Shown here piece after piece: positions 1-8,323 of a stretch of DNA of 64,000 nucleotides. Positions within the stretch are counted from its first letter, which is position 1. Each line of letters begins with the position of its first letter. The notes below the pieces were generated by a model that saw only the letters and a program-made list of their open reading frames with translations, was not told where the DNA came from and made no database searches. Source of the DNA: BOG-908 sp965198825 (lineage in GTDB: Bacteria > Pseudomonadota > Alphaproteobacteria > Acetobacterales > Acetobacteraceae); assembly GCA_965198825.1 (NCBI GenBank), contig CBDAQB010000002.1, positions 434,001 to 498,000 on the forward strand, in the 5' to 3' direction. Made by a program: the position numbers and the translations under genes.

Positions 1-533
1 TGCTCGACGCGATCGAAAACCTCGGGCAATCGGCGGAGCATGGCATTCGGCTGCGGCTGCACGGCACGCTCGTCGGGCAGCCGCCGGAGTTCGTCAAACG
101 CTTCGAGGCAGCGTTCGCGTCGCAGGAATGGGCGCGCTTCCTGGGGCCCTACGACAATGCCGACGTCGGCGCGCTGATGAGCGCATGCGACTACGTGCTC
201 ATGCCGAGCACCTGGTGGGAAAACTCGCCGGTCGTCATTCAGGAGGCGTTCGCCGCAGGACGCCCTGTGATCTGCACAGGGATAGGCGGTATGGCCGAGA
301 AAGTGCCCGACAGGCAGGCGGGGCTTCATTTTCGTCGCGGCGATGCGGCCGATCTGGCCCGGGTGATGCGAGAGGCGGCCGACGATGTGCTCTACGCCGC
401 GCTTTGCTCGCAATTGCCGGGAGTGATGGATGGGGCTGCGATGGCGCGCGCCTACTTGGCGCTGTTTGAGCGGATGGGGGTAGGAAGCAGTTCTTTTTTG
501 AAAAAAAGAACCAAAAAACTTTTGCGAACTTAG
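1..533 (+). CDS. Glycosyltransferase family 4 C-terminal domain (5'-partial)
   Basis: The reading frame is open from the window edge (first full codon at base 3), so the N-terminal domain is missing. The visible part is a GT-B C-terminal Rossmann half. It holds the nucleotide-sugar binding stretch PSTWWENSPVVIQEAFAAGRPV, where the Glu-x-Phe-Ala-x-Gly pattern is typical of family GT4 retaining transferases, followed by a conserved G-G-M. It would transfer a sugar from a nucleotide donor at the cytoplasmic membrane face, probably in surface polysaccharide synthesis; the acceptor is unknown. The last 15 or so residues (SSSFLKKRTKKLLRT) are encoded by the left arm of a dispersed repeat and are probably not part of the ancestral protein. 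Confidence 0.8.
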   Translation, partial: LDAIENLGQSAEHGIRLRLHGTLVGQPPEFVKRFEAAFASQEWARFLGPYDNADVGALMSACDYVLMPSTWWENSPVVIQEAFAAGRPVICTGIGGMAEKVPDRQAGLHFRRGDAADLARVMREAADDVLYAALCSQLPGVMDGAAMARAYLALFERMGVGSSSFLKKRTKKLLRT

Positions 534-615
534 GCTGGGCCATCGTCACGATCTCGGTCCCATAGCCCAAAAGTTATTTGCTTCTTTTTTTCAAAAAAGA
601 AGCGCTGCCTTCCTT
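483..615. repeat. Family 1 bipartite inverted repeat, copy A
   Basis: The left arm (483-525) and right arm (567-612) are near-perfect inverted copies around a 43-bp centre. Each arm contains its own small palindrome of TTC, T-run, A-run and GAA. The left arm has the GTTC/GAAC version and the right arm the CTTC/GAAG version, and the centre reads in reverse relative to copy B, so this copy is inverted. The left arm overlaps the 3' end of the glycosyltransferase and supplies its stop codon. The rest of the gap to 723 holds no gene that I can support. Confidence 0.9.
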
Positions 616-722
616 ACTTACTACTACCCACGTCTGTAAAATCGCCTCCGCTGGAGTGAAGCTTCAGTGATAGCATCAAACCACGCTTGATTCTGTCGCG
701 CCGATGAACATACGTTAGGCGG

Positions 723-1721
723 ATGTATTTATCGGGCAAGGCAATGGTCTCAGCGGAACGCAAGTTGCCGGTTTCACGCTTGATGGCTGTGTTAATTGCA
801 GGGGCCTGTCTGTTGGCCAGCGGCAGCGCGCAGGCGCAGCACCGCACGGTTCGGATCGGCTACCAGAAATACGGCAATCTCGTGCTGGAGAAGGTGCGGG
901 GATCGCTGGAGAAACGGCTGGCGCCAATGGGCGTGAGCGTGACCTGGACAGAATTTCTGGGCGGGCCTGCGCTGCTGGAGGCAATGGGCGGCGGAAGCGT
1001 GGATTTCGGCATTGCGGGCGACACGCCGCCGATTTTCGCGCAGGCTGCCGGGGTGAAGCTCGCCTATGTCGGCGTGGAGCCGGCGGCGCCGCATGGGGAG
1101 GCGCTGATCGTGCTGCAAAGCTCGCCGATCAAGACCATTGCGGATCTCAAGGGGAAGCGGGTGGCGCTGAACCGCGGATCAAACGTGCATAATCTGCTGG
1201 TGCAAGTGCTGGCGGAGGCGAACCTGACGCCTGCTGATATTCAGACGGTGTTTCTCAAGCCCTCCGACGCACGGCCGGCGTTCGAGAACGGCAGCGTTGA
1301 TGCGTGGGTGATCTGGGATCCCTATCTTGCGGCCGCGGAAACAGCGCTCCTCACGCGCAAGATTGCGGACGGCGTCGCGCCTGACGGCAAGGTGGTGGAC
1401 GAGAACCGCGAGTATCTGCTGGCGAGCGCGGAGTTCGCGTCGCGCCAGCCCGATCTCGTCAAGGCCATTCTGGCGGATCTCGCCGAGACCGAAGCCTATG
1501 CGTCGGGTCATCGCGCACAGCTGACGGCGTTGCTGGCGCCTGAGATGGGCATGGATCCCAAGGCAGTGCAGCGCGCCGTCGATCGGCTGTCGTTCGGCGT
1601 GCTGCCTGTGGATTCAAAGATCGCCGCAGGGCAGCAGGCGATCGCCGACACATTGGCAAAACTCAATCTCATTCCGGACCCGGTGGACATCCACGAGGCC
1701 CTTCCCGCCCACGCGCTTTAG
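723..1721 (+). CDS. ssuA: Aliphatic sulfonate ABC transporter substrate-binding protein
   Basis: The product is a 332-aa exported binding protein for alkanesulfonates, delivering them to SsuBC. Residues 15-39 form a signal peptide ending in AQAQ, and the mature protein starts with VRIGYQKYGNLVLEK, a typical SsuA opening. The GSVDFGIAGDTPPIFAQAAG stretch and the GKRVALNRGSNVHNLL region are characteristic of the NMT1/SsuA fold. It is the first gene of an ssuA-D-C-B cluster, and ssuD starts 13 bp downstream. An ATG at 744 is an alternative start that would give a shorter signal peptide. The order A-D-C-B without ssuE resembles other bacterial sulfonate operons; a flavin reductase must come from elsewhere. 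Confidence 0.9.
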   Translation: MYLSGKAMVSAERKLPVSRLMAVLIAGACLLASGSAQAQHRTVRIGYQKYGNLVLEKVRGSLEKRLAPMGVSVTWTEFLGGPALLEAMGGGSVDFGIAGDTPPIFAQAAGVKLAYVGVEPAAPHGEALIVLQSSPIKTIADLKGKRVALNRGSNVHNLLVQVLAEANLTPADIQTVFLKPSDARPAFENGSVDAWVIWDPYLAAAETALLTRKIADGVAPDGKVVDENREYLLASAEFASRQPDLVKAILADLAETEAYASGHRAQLTALLAPEMGMDPKAVQRAVDRLSFGVLPVDSKIAAGQQAIADTLAKLNLIPDPVDIHEALPAHAL

Positions 1722-1734
1722 GGACAATTCGACC

Positions 1735-2898
1735 ATGCAAGTTCTTTGGTTCCTGCCGACACACGGCGATGGACGCTATCTGGCGACCCAGGTCGGCGGC
1801 CGTGCCCTGACGTTCGACTATTTGCGCCAGGTGGCGCAGGCGGCCGACCAGTCCGGCTATTATGGCGTGCTGCTACCGACGGGGCGCTCCTGCGAGGATA
1901 GCTGGGTGGTGGCCTCCACGGTGGCGCCGTTTACCAAGCAGCTGCGCTTCCTGGTGGCGCTGCGCCCCGGGCTGGTGTCGCCCGTCATGGGCGCGCGCAT
2001 GGCGGCCGCACTCGACCGCGCGACGGACGGGCGGCTGCTCATCAACGTCGTCACCGGCGGCGATCCGGTTGAGCTCAAGGGCGACGGCATGTGGCTGGCG
2101 CACGACGAGCGCTACGGGCTGACGGACGAGTTCCTGCAGGTGTGGCGCCGAGTCATGTCGGGCGAGAGCGTGACGTTCGAAGGCAAGCACATCCATGTCG
2201 AGGACGCGCGCCTCGCCTTTCCGCCTGTGCAGACGCCTTATCCGCCGCTGTGGTTCGGCGGCTCTTCGGCAGCCGGCATCGATGTCGCGGCAGAACAATG
2301 CGACGTGTATCTCACCTGGGGCGAGCCGCCGGCCGCTGTCGCGGAAAAGATCAAGGTGGCACAAGCAGCCGCCGAAAAGCGTGGCCGTCGATTCAAGTTC
2401 GGCATCCGCATGCACATCGTGGTGCGCGAAACACGCCAGGCCGCCTGGGACGCTGCGAACGACCTCATCCGCTATGTCGACGAGCAAGTAATCGCCAATG
2501 CCCAGAAAGTGTTCGCACGCTACGACAGCGTGGGGCAGCAGCGCATGGCCGCGCTGCACGGCGGCGACAAATCGAAGCTGGAAATCAGCCCCGACCTCTG
2601 GGCCGGCGTGGGCCTCGTGCGGGGCGGCGCGGGCACGGCGCTCGTCGGTGACGCGGACACCGTGGCTAAGCGCCTGATCGAATATAGCGATCTTGGCGTC
2701 GATAGCTTCATCCTCTCGGGATACCCTCATCTCGAAGAGGCGTACCGCGTCGCGGAATTGCTGTTCCCACGCCTGCCTTTGTCGCATGGCACTATGAAGA
2801 TCGGCAGCGATGTCGCTTTGAATGGACCGTTCGGAGAGATCATTGCCAATGAGCGTATGCCTAAGTCGGCTTCTCCTGTGATGGCTGCTGCTTCTTGA
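1735..2898 (+). CDS. ssuD: FMNH2-dependent alkanesulfonate monooxygenase
   Basis: This 387-aa protein belongs to the bacterial luciferase-like flavin monooxygenase superfamily (TIM barrel). It cleaves alkanesulfonates to aldehyde and sulfite using reduced FMN and O2, releasing sulfur for assimilation. The N-terminus MQVLWFLPTHGDGRYL and the segments LINVVTGGDPVELKGDG and PPLWFGGSSAAGIDVAAE match SsuD closely, and the length is usual for the family. It acts in the cytoplasm and depends on an NAD(P)H-FMN reductase (SsuE) that is not in the window. It follows ssuA by 13 bp; a repeat fragment separates it from ssuC. Confidence 0.93.
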   Translation: MQVLWFLPTHGDGRYLATQVGGRALTFDYLRQVAQAADQSGYYGVLLPTGRSCEDSWVVASTVAPFTKQLRFLVALRPGLVSPVMGARMAAALDRATDGRLLINVVTGGDPVELKGDGMWLAHDERYGLTDEFLQVWRRVMSGESVTFEGKHIHVEDARLAFPPVQTPYPPLWFGGSSAAGIDVAAEQCDVYLTWGEPPAAVAEKIKVAQAAAEKRGRRFKFGIRMHIVVRETRQAAWDAANDLIRYVDEQVIANAQKVFARYDSVGQQRMAALHGGDKSKLEISPDLWAGVGLVRGGAGTALVGDADTVAKRLIEYSDLGVDSFILSGYPHLEEAYRVAELLFPRLPLSHGTMKIGSDVALNGPFGEIIANERMPKSASPVMAAAS

Positions 2899-2918
2899 AG
2901 AAAAAGGAAAGCGGCAGG

Positions 2919-3000
2919 AAGGCCAGGGACTCTGCCCCTGGACCCCGTCGTGCGAAAGCACGCGCTGCGCGCTGGGTGGGAGTGACCTCCCAGACCCGCG
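2919..3000. repeat. Family 2 GC-rich hairpin repeat, single divergent copy
   Basis: The stretch begins with GGCCAGGGACTCTGCCCCTGG and runs on as GACCCCGT..., ending in CCTCCCAGACCC. It is the same core as the paired copies near 30.1 and 58.1 kb but with a different middle and no inverted partner. It occupies most of the 163-bp gap between ssuD and ssuC, which is otherwise one operon. Confidence 0.75.
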
Positions 3001-3061
3001 GACACTCGCATAACGATTATCTTGAAGCTAACGCTACGAGCTTTCTGGATGCGCCGCTCCG

Positions 3062-3835
3062 ATGACAACGAGCCGTACCCGTCAGGCACTCCTCAGCTGG
3101 GTAGTGCCCATCCTCCTCGTTGCCGTCTGGGAACTCGTCTCCGAAACAGGCATCGTCTCGGTCCATAAATTGCCGCCGCCGCATCAGGTGGTGGTGGCCG
3201 GATGGAAGATGCTGCTGAAGGGCGAGCTGGTGCGCGATGTGCTCGTCTCGACAGCACGCGCAGCCGCAGGGTTTGCAATCGGCGGAGGGCTAGGCTTCAT
3301 CTTTGGGCTTTTCGCCGGCGTCTGCCGCGCCGCGGAAACGACGGTGGACAGCTCGCTGCAGATGCTGCGCATGGTGCCGCATCTCGCCTTGATCCCGCTG
3401 ATCATTCTTTGGTTCGGCATCGGCGAGTCGGCGAAGATCTTCCTCGTGGCGCTCGGCGTGTTCTTCCCGATCTACTACAACACCTACCACGGCATACGCG
3501 GCATCGACGATGGGCTGCTCGAAATGGCGCGCATCCAGGGCCTGGGCAAATGGGCGCTGTTCCGGGAAGTGATCTTTCCCGGCGCGCTGCCTTCCATCCT
3601 TGTCGGCGTGCGCTACGGACTTGGCATTATGTGGCTGACGCTCATCGTGGCGGAGACCATCGCCGGCAATGCCGGGATCGGCTTCATGACGATGAACGCC
3701 CGTGAGTTTATGCAAACCGATGTCGTGCTGCTGGGCATCGTTCTCTACGCGTTACTCGGTAAACTGATCGATGTCGGCGCGCGCCGGATCGAAGGGAGTG
3801 CACTCGCATGGCATCCGTCCTTCGGCAGCAACTGA
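3062..3835 (+). CDS. ssuC: Aliphatic sulfonate ABC transporter permease
   Basis: This 257-aa integral membrane protein has about six predicted helices and is the channel half of the sulfonate importer. The EAA-type loop, which docks the ATPase, reads ARIQGLGKWALFREVIFPGALPSILVGVR (residues about 158-186) with the conserved Gly. The first helix lies at about residues 9-27 (LLSWVVPILLVAVWELVSE). The 3' end overlaps the ssuB start by 28 bp, which suggests translational coupling. The length is as expected for SsuC/TauC. Confidence 0.9.
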   Translation: MTTSRTRQALLSWVVPILLVAVWELVSETGIVSVHKLPPPHQVVVAGWKMLLKGELVRDVLVSTARAAAGFAIGGGLGFIFGLFAGVCRAAETTVDSSLQMLRMVPHLALIPLIILWFGIGESAKIFLVALGVFFPIYYNTYHGIRGIDDGLLEMARIQGLGKWALFREVIFPGALPSILVGVRYGLGIMWLTLIVAETIAGNAGIGFMTMNAREFMQTDVVLLGIVLYALLGKLIDVGARRIEGSALAWHPSFGSN

Positions 3836-4623
3836 ACCCGTTCGCGGACGCGCTCCCACGCGAACGCCCGGCGTCGCGCGCCTTCGAGCTGCCGGCGCCC
3901 GCAAACCGCAACCGCGGGCTGCCGATCGCAGTCAACGGCATTGCCAAAAGCTTTGGCGGCCGCTCGGTTCTTCGCAAGATCAGCCTCGATATTGCCCCTG
4001 GCCAATTCGTGGCCGTCGTCGGGCGTAGCGGTTCGGGCAAGAGCACGCTGCTGCGCCTTCTCGCCGGTCTCGAGGCGCCGGACGAGGGGAATGTGCTGCT
4101 CGGTGGCCGTTCGCCGCAGGAAGCTTCGGCCGCCCTGCGCATCATGTTCCAGGACGGAAGGCTGCTGCCGTGGCGTTCGGTAATTGCCAACGTAGCGTTG
4201 GGGCTGCCCCGTGCGGCAAGGCAGCGGGCCGTGGACGCGCTGGCGTCAGTCGGGCTCGCCGACCGTGCGGACGAGTGGCCTCGTGTGCTGTCGGGTGGGC
4301 AGAAGCAGCGGGTGGCGCTGGCGCGTGCGCTTGCTGCGGAGCCTGGTCTGATCCTGCTTGATGAGCCGCTCGGCGCCCTTGATGCGCTGACACGGCTTGA
4401 GATGCAGGCGCTTATCGAAGATTTGTGGCGCCGCCTTGGATTTTCGGCTGTTTTGGTAACGCATGATGTGGCGGAAGCCGCTCTACTCGCGGATCGGATC
4501 TTGCTGATCGAGGATGGCGGGATTGCTCTCGATATCGCGGTGGATCTGCCTCGCCCAAGGCGGCCGGGGCCTGAGGTGGCCGCGATCGAACAGAAGATCT
4601 TGGGGCATCTGTTGAAGGGGTAG
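3808..4623 (+). CDS. ssuB: Aliphatic sulfonate ABC transporter ATPase
   Basis: This is a 271-aa ABC ATPase. Walker A is GRSGSGKST (about residue 72), the Q-loop is MFQDGRLLPW, the signature is LSGGQKQRVALARAL, Walker B is LILLDEPLGALD and the switch His lies in VTHDVAEA. It energises sulfonate import with SsuC and SsuA. The N-terminal 45 residues are a leader before the ATPase fold, as often seen in SsuB. The start overlaps ssuC by 28 bp, and the stop lies directly before a family 1 repeat. Confidence 0.92.
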   Translation: MASVLRQQLNPFADALPRERPASRAFELPAPANRNRGLPIAVNGIAKSFGGRSVLRKISLDIAPGQFVAVVGRSGSGKSTLLRLLAGLEAPDEGNVLLGGRSPQEASAALRIMFQDGRLLPWRSVIANVALGLPRAARQRAVDALASVGLADRADEWPRVLSGGQKQRVALARALAAEPGLILLDEPLGALDALTRLEMQALIEDLWRRLGFSAVLVTHDVAEAALLADRILLIEDGGIALDIAVDLPRPRRPGPEVAAIEQKILGHLLKG

Positions 4624-4624
4624 C

Positions 4625-4753
4625 GAAGCACTTCTTTTTTGAAAAAAAGAAGCAAAAACTTTTGGACTGCGGGACCGAGATCGCGACGCAGACTCAGCCT
4701 AAATTCGCAAAAGTTCCTTTGTTCTTTTTTTCAAAAAAGAACTGCTTTCTTTC
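4625..4753. repeat. Family 1 bipartite inverted repeat, copy B
   Basis: The arms are at about 4625-4664 and 4707-4753 around a 43-bp centre carrying GGGACCGAGATCG. The left arm is the CTTC/GAAG version and the right arm the GTTC/GAAC version. It fills the whole space between two convergent genes (ssuB and the diguanylate cyclase). Confidence 0.9.
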
Positions 4754-6120
4754 TAACCCACCATCTCTAGCTTTTCGAACAACGAGAACCGCCCCTTTCC
4801 AGTCCGCTTGGCGTGATACAGCGCCTGGTCGGCTTCGCTGAGCAGGGCTTCGGGTGTTTCGTGGTGGATATCGGCGATGACGATACCGACGCTAATGCCG
4901 ATATTCACTTCCTGGCCTTCCGGGCCGAAGCGGCGCGGCATGTTGGTGACGATGCGCGCGGCGACAACGGCGGCTTCGTCGGCGCTGTTGATGCGGTCGA
5001 GAAGCATGGCAAATTCGTCGCCGCCTAGGCGGGCGACGAGATCGTCCTGGCGGTAGACGCAGCCTTTGAGGAAGAGGGCGGTTTCGCGTAGCAGGTCGTC
5101 GCCGGCGGCGTGGCCGAGTTGGTCGTTGACCTGCTTGAAGCCGTCGAGGTCCATGGTGACGATGGCGAAGGAGGCGTCCCCGCGGCGCCGGCGCGGAACC
5201 AGGCGGGTCATGAGGCGGTCCATGAATTGCGCGCGGTTGGGCAGGCCGGTGAGGAAGTCGTGGCGGGCCATGTGGGCAACTTCGGCTTCGGCCAGGCGGC
5301 GGAGCTTGTCCGACGCGAGAAGCCAGCCCGCGTTGTGCCAGATGAGCACAGCCATGGAGAGCATGGTGAGCATGACCATGACCGCGACGCCGATTTGCTG
5401 GCTGTAGAGGCCGGCTGTTTCGCCTTCCTGCCTGAGCCAGCCTAGGGCGACGGGGATGATGACGGCCGCGGGGAGAAGCGCACGGCTGGAGCGGCCGGCG
5501 GGGCCGCGGTCGGAAATGCGGGCGACAAGGCCGCGGTCTGCGGTTTCGAGCAGGATGAAGGCGGCGAGTGAGAGGAAGGCGATGGCGGCGTGCAGCGCCA
5601 TCGGGTGGAGGGCGGCTACCACATAGAAGGCGGCGACGCCGTAGAGGTGGCCGACCATGGTGAAGACGGCGATGAGGGCGGCGACGAACGCCATGGCTTG
5701 GAGGGCTACCACGTCGCGCTTAGAGCGTCGGCCCATCAGGAGCACGGCGGCGCTGATCAGGACGAAGCAGCCGGCGGTGTTAGGCGCGATCCGGCTGGGG
5801 CGAGCGTAGCCGGTGGTGAGCTGCGAAGCGAAGAAACTAGTGTCGACGTTAAAGTGGGTGCCGAGGACCAGGTCGGCGAGCTTGAGGACGCCGATGAGGC
5901 CGGCGGCGGCGATCAGGATCGTGCCGGCCGTGTTGGCGACACGGCCACCGCGAAACCGGACGATCAGGCCGGTACTGATGAGGAGGAAGGCCACAGCGGT
6001 TGCTGGGTTCATGGTGACCGAGCCGAGGCCGATGCGTTTCAACGGCTCTATGGCGAACGTCCAGCCGGCGAGCACAAGCGTGCCTATCGCAAACGGGATT
6101 GTCGCCAGCAGCCGTATCAA
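4753..6120 (-). CDS. Membrane-bound GGDEF diguanylate cyclase
   Basis: This 455-aa protein would make the second messenger c-di-GMP from two GTP. The N-terminal ~270 residues hold about eight hydrophobic helices with no recognised ligand domain, possibly a MASE-like sensor. The GGDEF domain follows (about 290-450) with MARHDFLTGLPNRAQF at its start and an intact GGDEF motif in RLGGDEFAMLLD. The inhibitory I-site RxxD is present as RQDD, exactly five residues before GGDEF, so product feedback inhibition is likely. There is no EAL domain. The start used is TTG at 6120; no better ATG keeps the first helix. Confidence 0.88.
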   Translation of the reverse strand: MIRLLATIPFAIGTLVLAGWTFAIEPLKRIGLGSVTMNPATAVAFLLISTGLIVRFRGGRVANTAGTILIAAAGLIGVLKLADLVLGTHFNVDTSFFASQLTTGYARPSRIAPNTAGCFVLISAAVLLMGRRSKRDVVALQAMAFVAALIAVFTMVGHLYGVAAFYVVAALHPMALHAAIAFLSLAAFILLETADRGLVARISDRGPAGRSSRALLPAAVIIPVALGWLRQEGETAGLYSQQIGVAVMVMLTMLSMAVLIWHNAGWLLASDKLRRLAEAEVAHMARHDFLTGLPNRAQFMDRLMTRLVPRRRRGDASFAIVTMDLDGFKQVNDQLGHAAGDDLLRETALFLKGCVYRQDDLVARLGGDEFAMLLDRINSADEAAVVAARIVTNMPRRFGPEGQEVNIGISVGIVIADIHHETPEALLSEADQALYHAKRTGKGRFSLFEKLEMVG

Positions 6121-6320
6121 GATGGCTTTCTCCGCCCTTCAAATAGCGACAATGCTCCGGGCCTGGAACATTCTACAACCAGGCTATAACAGTTTCGTGT
6201 GTAACGCAACCTTAGGTAGAAATAGGCGCACAGAAGCTCTGGTCTGCTGCGGCCGATGAGGGGCATACCCTCCGCTGCGCCTTCTGTTAGGGTTGGCAAG
6301 CGTCTTTCCAGGATCAGCCG

Positions 6321-7193
6321 ATGACCTATCGCAAGCTTCTCCTGCCGCTCACTGCCGATGCCGCGGGCGAGGCGGCGCTTGCCACCGGGTTGATGCTAGC
6401 GAAGCAGTGGGGCGCGCATCTCACCTGCCTCGCCGTGCAGGTCGATAGCCGGGATGTCGCGCCGCTGGCGGGCGAAGGGCTGTCCGGGACAATGATCGAG
6501 GAGATGATGCACGCGACCGAGCGGCAGAACGCCGAGGCCGCCCGGCAGGCGGCTGCGTTGTTTGCGCGCGCCGCGGAAACGCTGGGGGTCGAGGTCGCTG
6601 AGAGCGGAGCTGCCGCGCGGCCGGGCGAAGCGAGCACCAGCTTTACGGCAGTTGTCGGACGAGAGGAGGAACTCGTGCCCGCGCTGGCGCGGCTAAGCGA
6701 CCTCACCGTTTTGCCGCACCCGAAACGCGAGGCGGACGCAGCCGGATCAGACGCGCTTCACGCCGTGCTGTTCGACAGCGGGCGGCCGGTTCTCATCGCG
6801 CCACGCCAGGCGCCGGCGTCGCTGGGAACGCGCTGCGCCGTCGCCTGGAACGGCACGCATCAGGGAGCGGCCGCACTCGCTGCGATTTTGCCTTGGCTGC
6901 GGAAGGCGGAGGCGGTGCGGGTGCTTTACGCGGCTGAATATCAGAGGCGCGATCCGCCGGCTTCCGAGGTGCTGCCCTATCTCGCCATGCATGGCGTATC
7001 GGCAGATGCGGCCGAGTTCCGGGTGGAAGGCGGCGCTGTCGGGGCCGGGTTGCTGGCGGGGGCTGCTGCGTTCGGCGCCGATCTGCTGGGCATGGGAGCT
7101 TATGCGCACTCGCGTTTGCGCCAGGCTATTCTGGGCGGTGTGACGCGGCATGTTCTGGGGAACGCGGCTCTGCCGGTTTTGATGAGTCGGTAA
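6321..7193 (+). CDS. Universal stress protein, tandem UspA domains
   Basis: The 290-aa protein has two Usp folds in tandem (about 1-150 and 165-290). Only the C-terminal one keeps the nucleotide-binding pattern, seen as MGAYAHSRLRQAILGGVTRHVL (Gly-x2-Ala/Gly-x9-Gly-Gly-x-Thr). The first domain is degenerate, as is common in tandem Usps. It is probably cytoplasmic and involved in stress endurance; the partner is unknown. The gene stands alone between a divergent diguanylate cyclase and a family 1 repeat. Confidence 0.82.
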   Translation: MTYRKLLLPLTADAAGEAALATGLMLAKQWGAHLTCLAVQVDSRDVAPLAGEGLSGTMIEEMMHATERQNAEAARQAAALFARAAETLGVEVAESGAAARPGEASTSFTAVVGREEELVPALARLSDLTVLPHPKREADAAGSDALHAVLFDSGRPVLIAPRQAPASLGTRCAVAWNGTHQGAAALAAILPWLRKAEAVRVLYAAEYQRRDPPASEVLPYLAMHGVSADAAEFRVEGGAVGAGLLAGAAAFGADLLGMGAYAHSRLRQAILGGVTRHVLGNAALPVLMSR

Positions 7194-7195
7194 GA

Positions 7196-7328
7196 GAGCA
7201 AGGACTTCTTTTTTGAAAAAAAGAAGCAAAAAACTTTTTCCGATGTGGGACCGGGATCGTGGGTCACGCCGAGCCCAAGTGGCAAAAGTTTTTTGGTTCT
7301 TTTTTTCAAAAAAGAACTGCTTTCTTAC
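7196..7328. repeat. Family 1 bipartite inverted repeat, copy C
   Basis: The left arm is the CTTC/GAAG version and the right arm the GTTC/GAAC version. The 43-bp centre carries GGGACCGGGATCGTGGG. It lies between two convergent genes, and its right edge touches the stop codon of the beta-helix gene. Confidence 0.9.
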
Positions 7329-8224
7329 TTCTCTTTGATGAGATCCACCGCCCCTTTTGTATCGTTACCCGTCACCTTCGGCGTAGTCGCCGACAAATTC
7401 ATCAGCAATGCGGTGCGCTGGCCAGTGTCGTTTGTAAAATGGTTGTTCTGCACGAAGATTTCCGGGGTTGGTTGATCGACCCCTTCGGCGCCGATGGCGA
7501 TGGCGGCGTTTGTGTTGCCGGTGTGGGGGCCTTTTTCGAGCGTGTTGAAGCGGACGATGACGGTGCCGCCGTTTGGAGCTTCGACAAGGTAGCTTGAGGT
7601 GCCATCAGCGCCGTCGGTGATGTCGTTCCCAAGGACAACGGTCCGGGCGGCGCGGGATTTGATGGCGTGACCGTCGCGCGTGTTGGTGAAGCGGCTGCTG
7701 ACGACACGAAGTTCGGCGATGCGGCCGGCGTAGATGGCGTGGGCGCAGGCGTCGCCACAGTAGCCGTTGCGGTCGAAGACGCTGTTCTCGACGAGGATTT
7801 TCGAGTCGGGCGAGGGGTTGGCGAGGATGCCGTCCTGGTTGTCGATGAACTGGACGTGGTCGACCGTGAGGTTTGCGCCTTCTTCGCGTATGCCGGCGCC
7901 ATTGCCGTCCGGCACGCGGGCGCCGCCTAGGGTGAGATTGCGTATGGTGACGTTGTTGCCTTCGATGACGAGGATGCCCTTGCCGTCGCAGGTGCGGCCG
8001 GCGAGGAGGGTTTTTCCTGGCGTGCCCATGCCTTCGATGGTGATGTTGTTGGCACGCACCGTTGCGCAGTCCTGGTACTGGCCGGGCTCGATTTGGATGG
8101 TGTCGCCATCGTCGGCGTCGGCCACTGCGCCGGAGACGCGGGCGTAGCCTTTGCCAGGGCCAACATGCAGCGTGCCGGCGGCCGCTGTGAGTGGTAGGAG
8201 AAGGAACATCACGGCCAGGCGCAT
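7325..8224 (-). CDS. Exported right-handed beta-helix repeat protein
   Basis: This 299-aa protein has a short signal peptide (MRLAVMFLLLPLTAAAG, residues 1-17) and then a parallel beta-helix of pectate-lyase or NosD type. The recurring coils include NNITIEGMG, NNVTIRNLTLGGA, NLTVDHVQFIDN, KILVENSVFDRN and ELRVVSSRFTNT, spaced by about 22-25 residues. The opening GTLHVGPGKGYARVSGAVADADDGDTIQIEPG is the classic start of this fold. The substrate is unknown; it may bind or cleave a polysaccharide. I chose the ATG at 8224 because it yields the signal peptide. The frame stays open far upstream, but that part is antisense to the amidotransferase gene. Confidence 0.82.
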   Translation of the reverse strand: MRLAVMFLLLPLTAAAGTLHVGPGKGYARVSGAVADADDGDTIQIEPGQYQDCATVRANNITIEGMGTPGKTLLAGRTCDGKGILVIEGNNVTIRNLTLGGARVPDGNGAGIREEGANLTVDHVQFIDNQDGILANPSPDSKILVENSVFDRNGYCGDACAHAIYAGRIAELRVVSSRFTNTRDGHAIKSRAARTVVLGNDITDGADGTSSYLVEAPNGGTVIVRFNTLEKGPHTGNTNAAIAIGAEGVDQPTPEIFVQNNHFTNDTGQRTALLMNLSATTPKVTGNDTKGAVDLIKEK

Positions 8225-8323
8225 CGGTGGGCTCCAGGGGCGGCGGGTTGCAGGCTTGCTGCTTAGCACACGTTTCTGTATCGGTTGCGCGCCGGCTGGC
8301 ACCGGCTTGGAGGCTTTATCCTC

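Noticed and set aside
657..666. TGAAGCTTCA palindrome before ssuA as an operator
   Set aside because: Ten bases of perfect palindrome without longer arms can occur by chance, and nothing else supports it.
1873..2961. Long minus-strand ORF opposite ssuD
   Set aside because: The plus strand encodes an unmistakable SsuD; the antisense frame has shadow composition and no recognisable domain.
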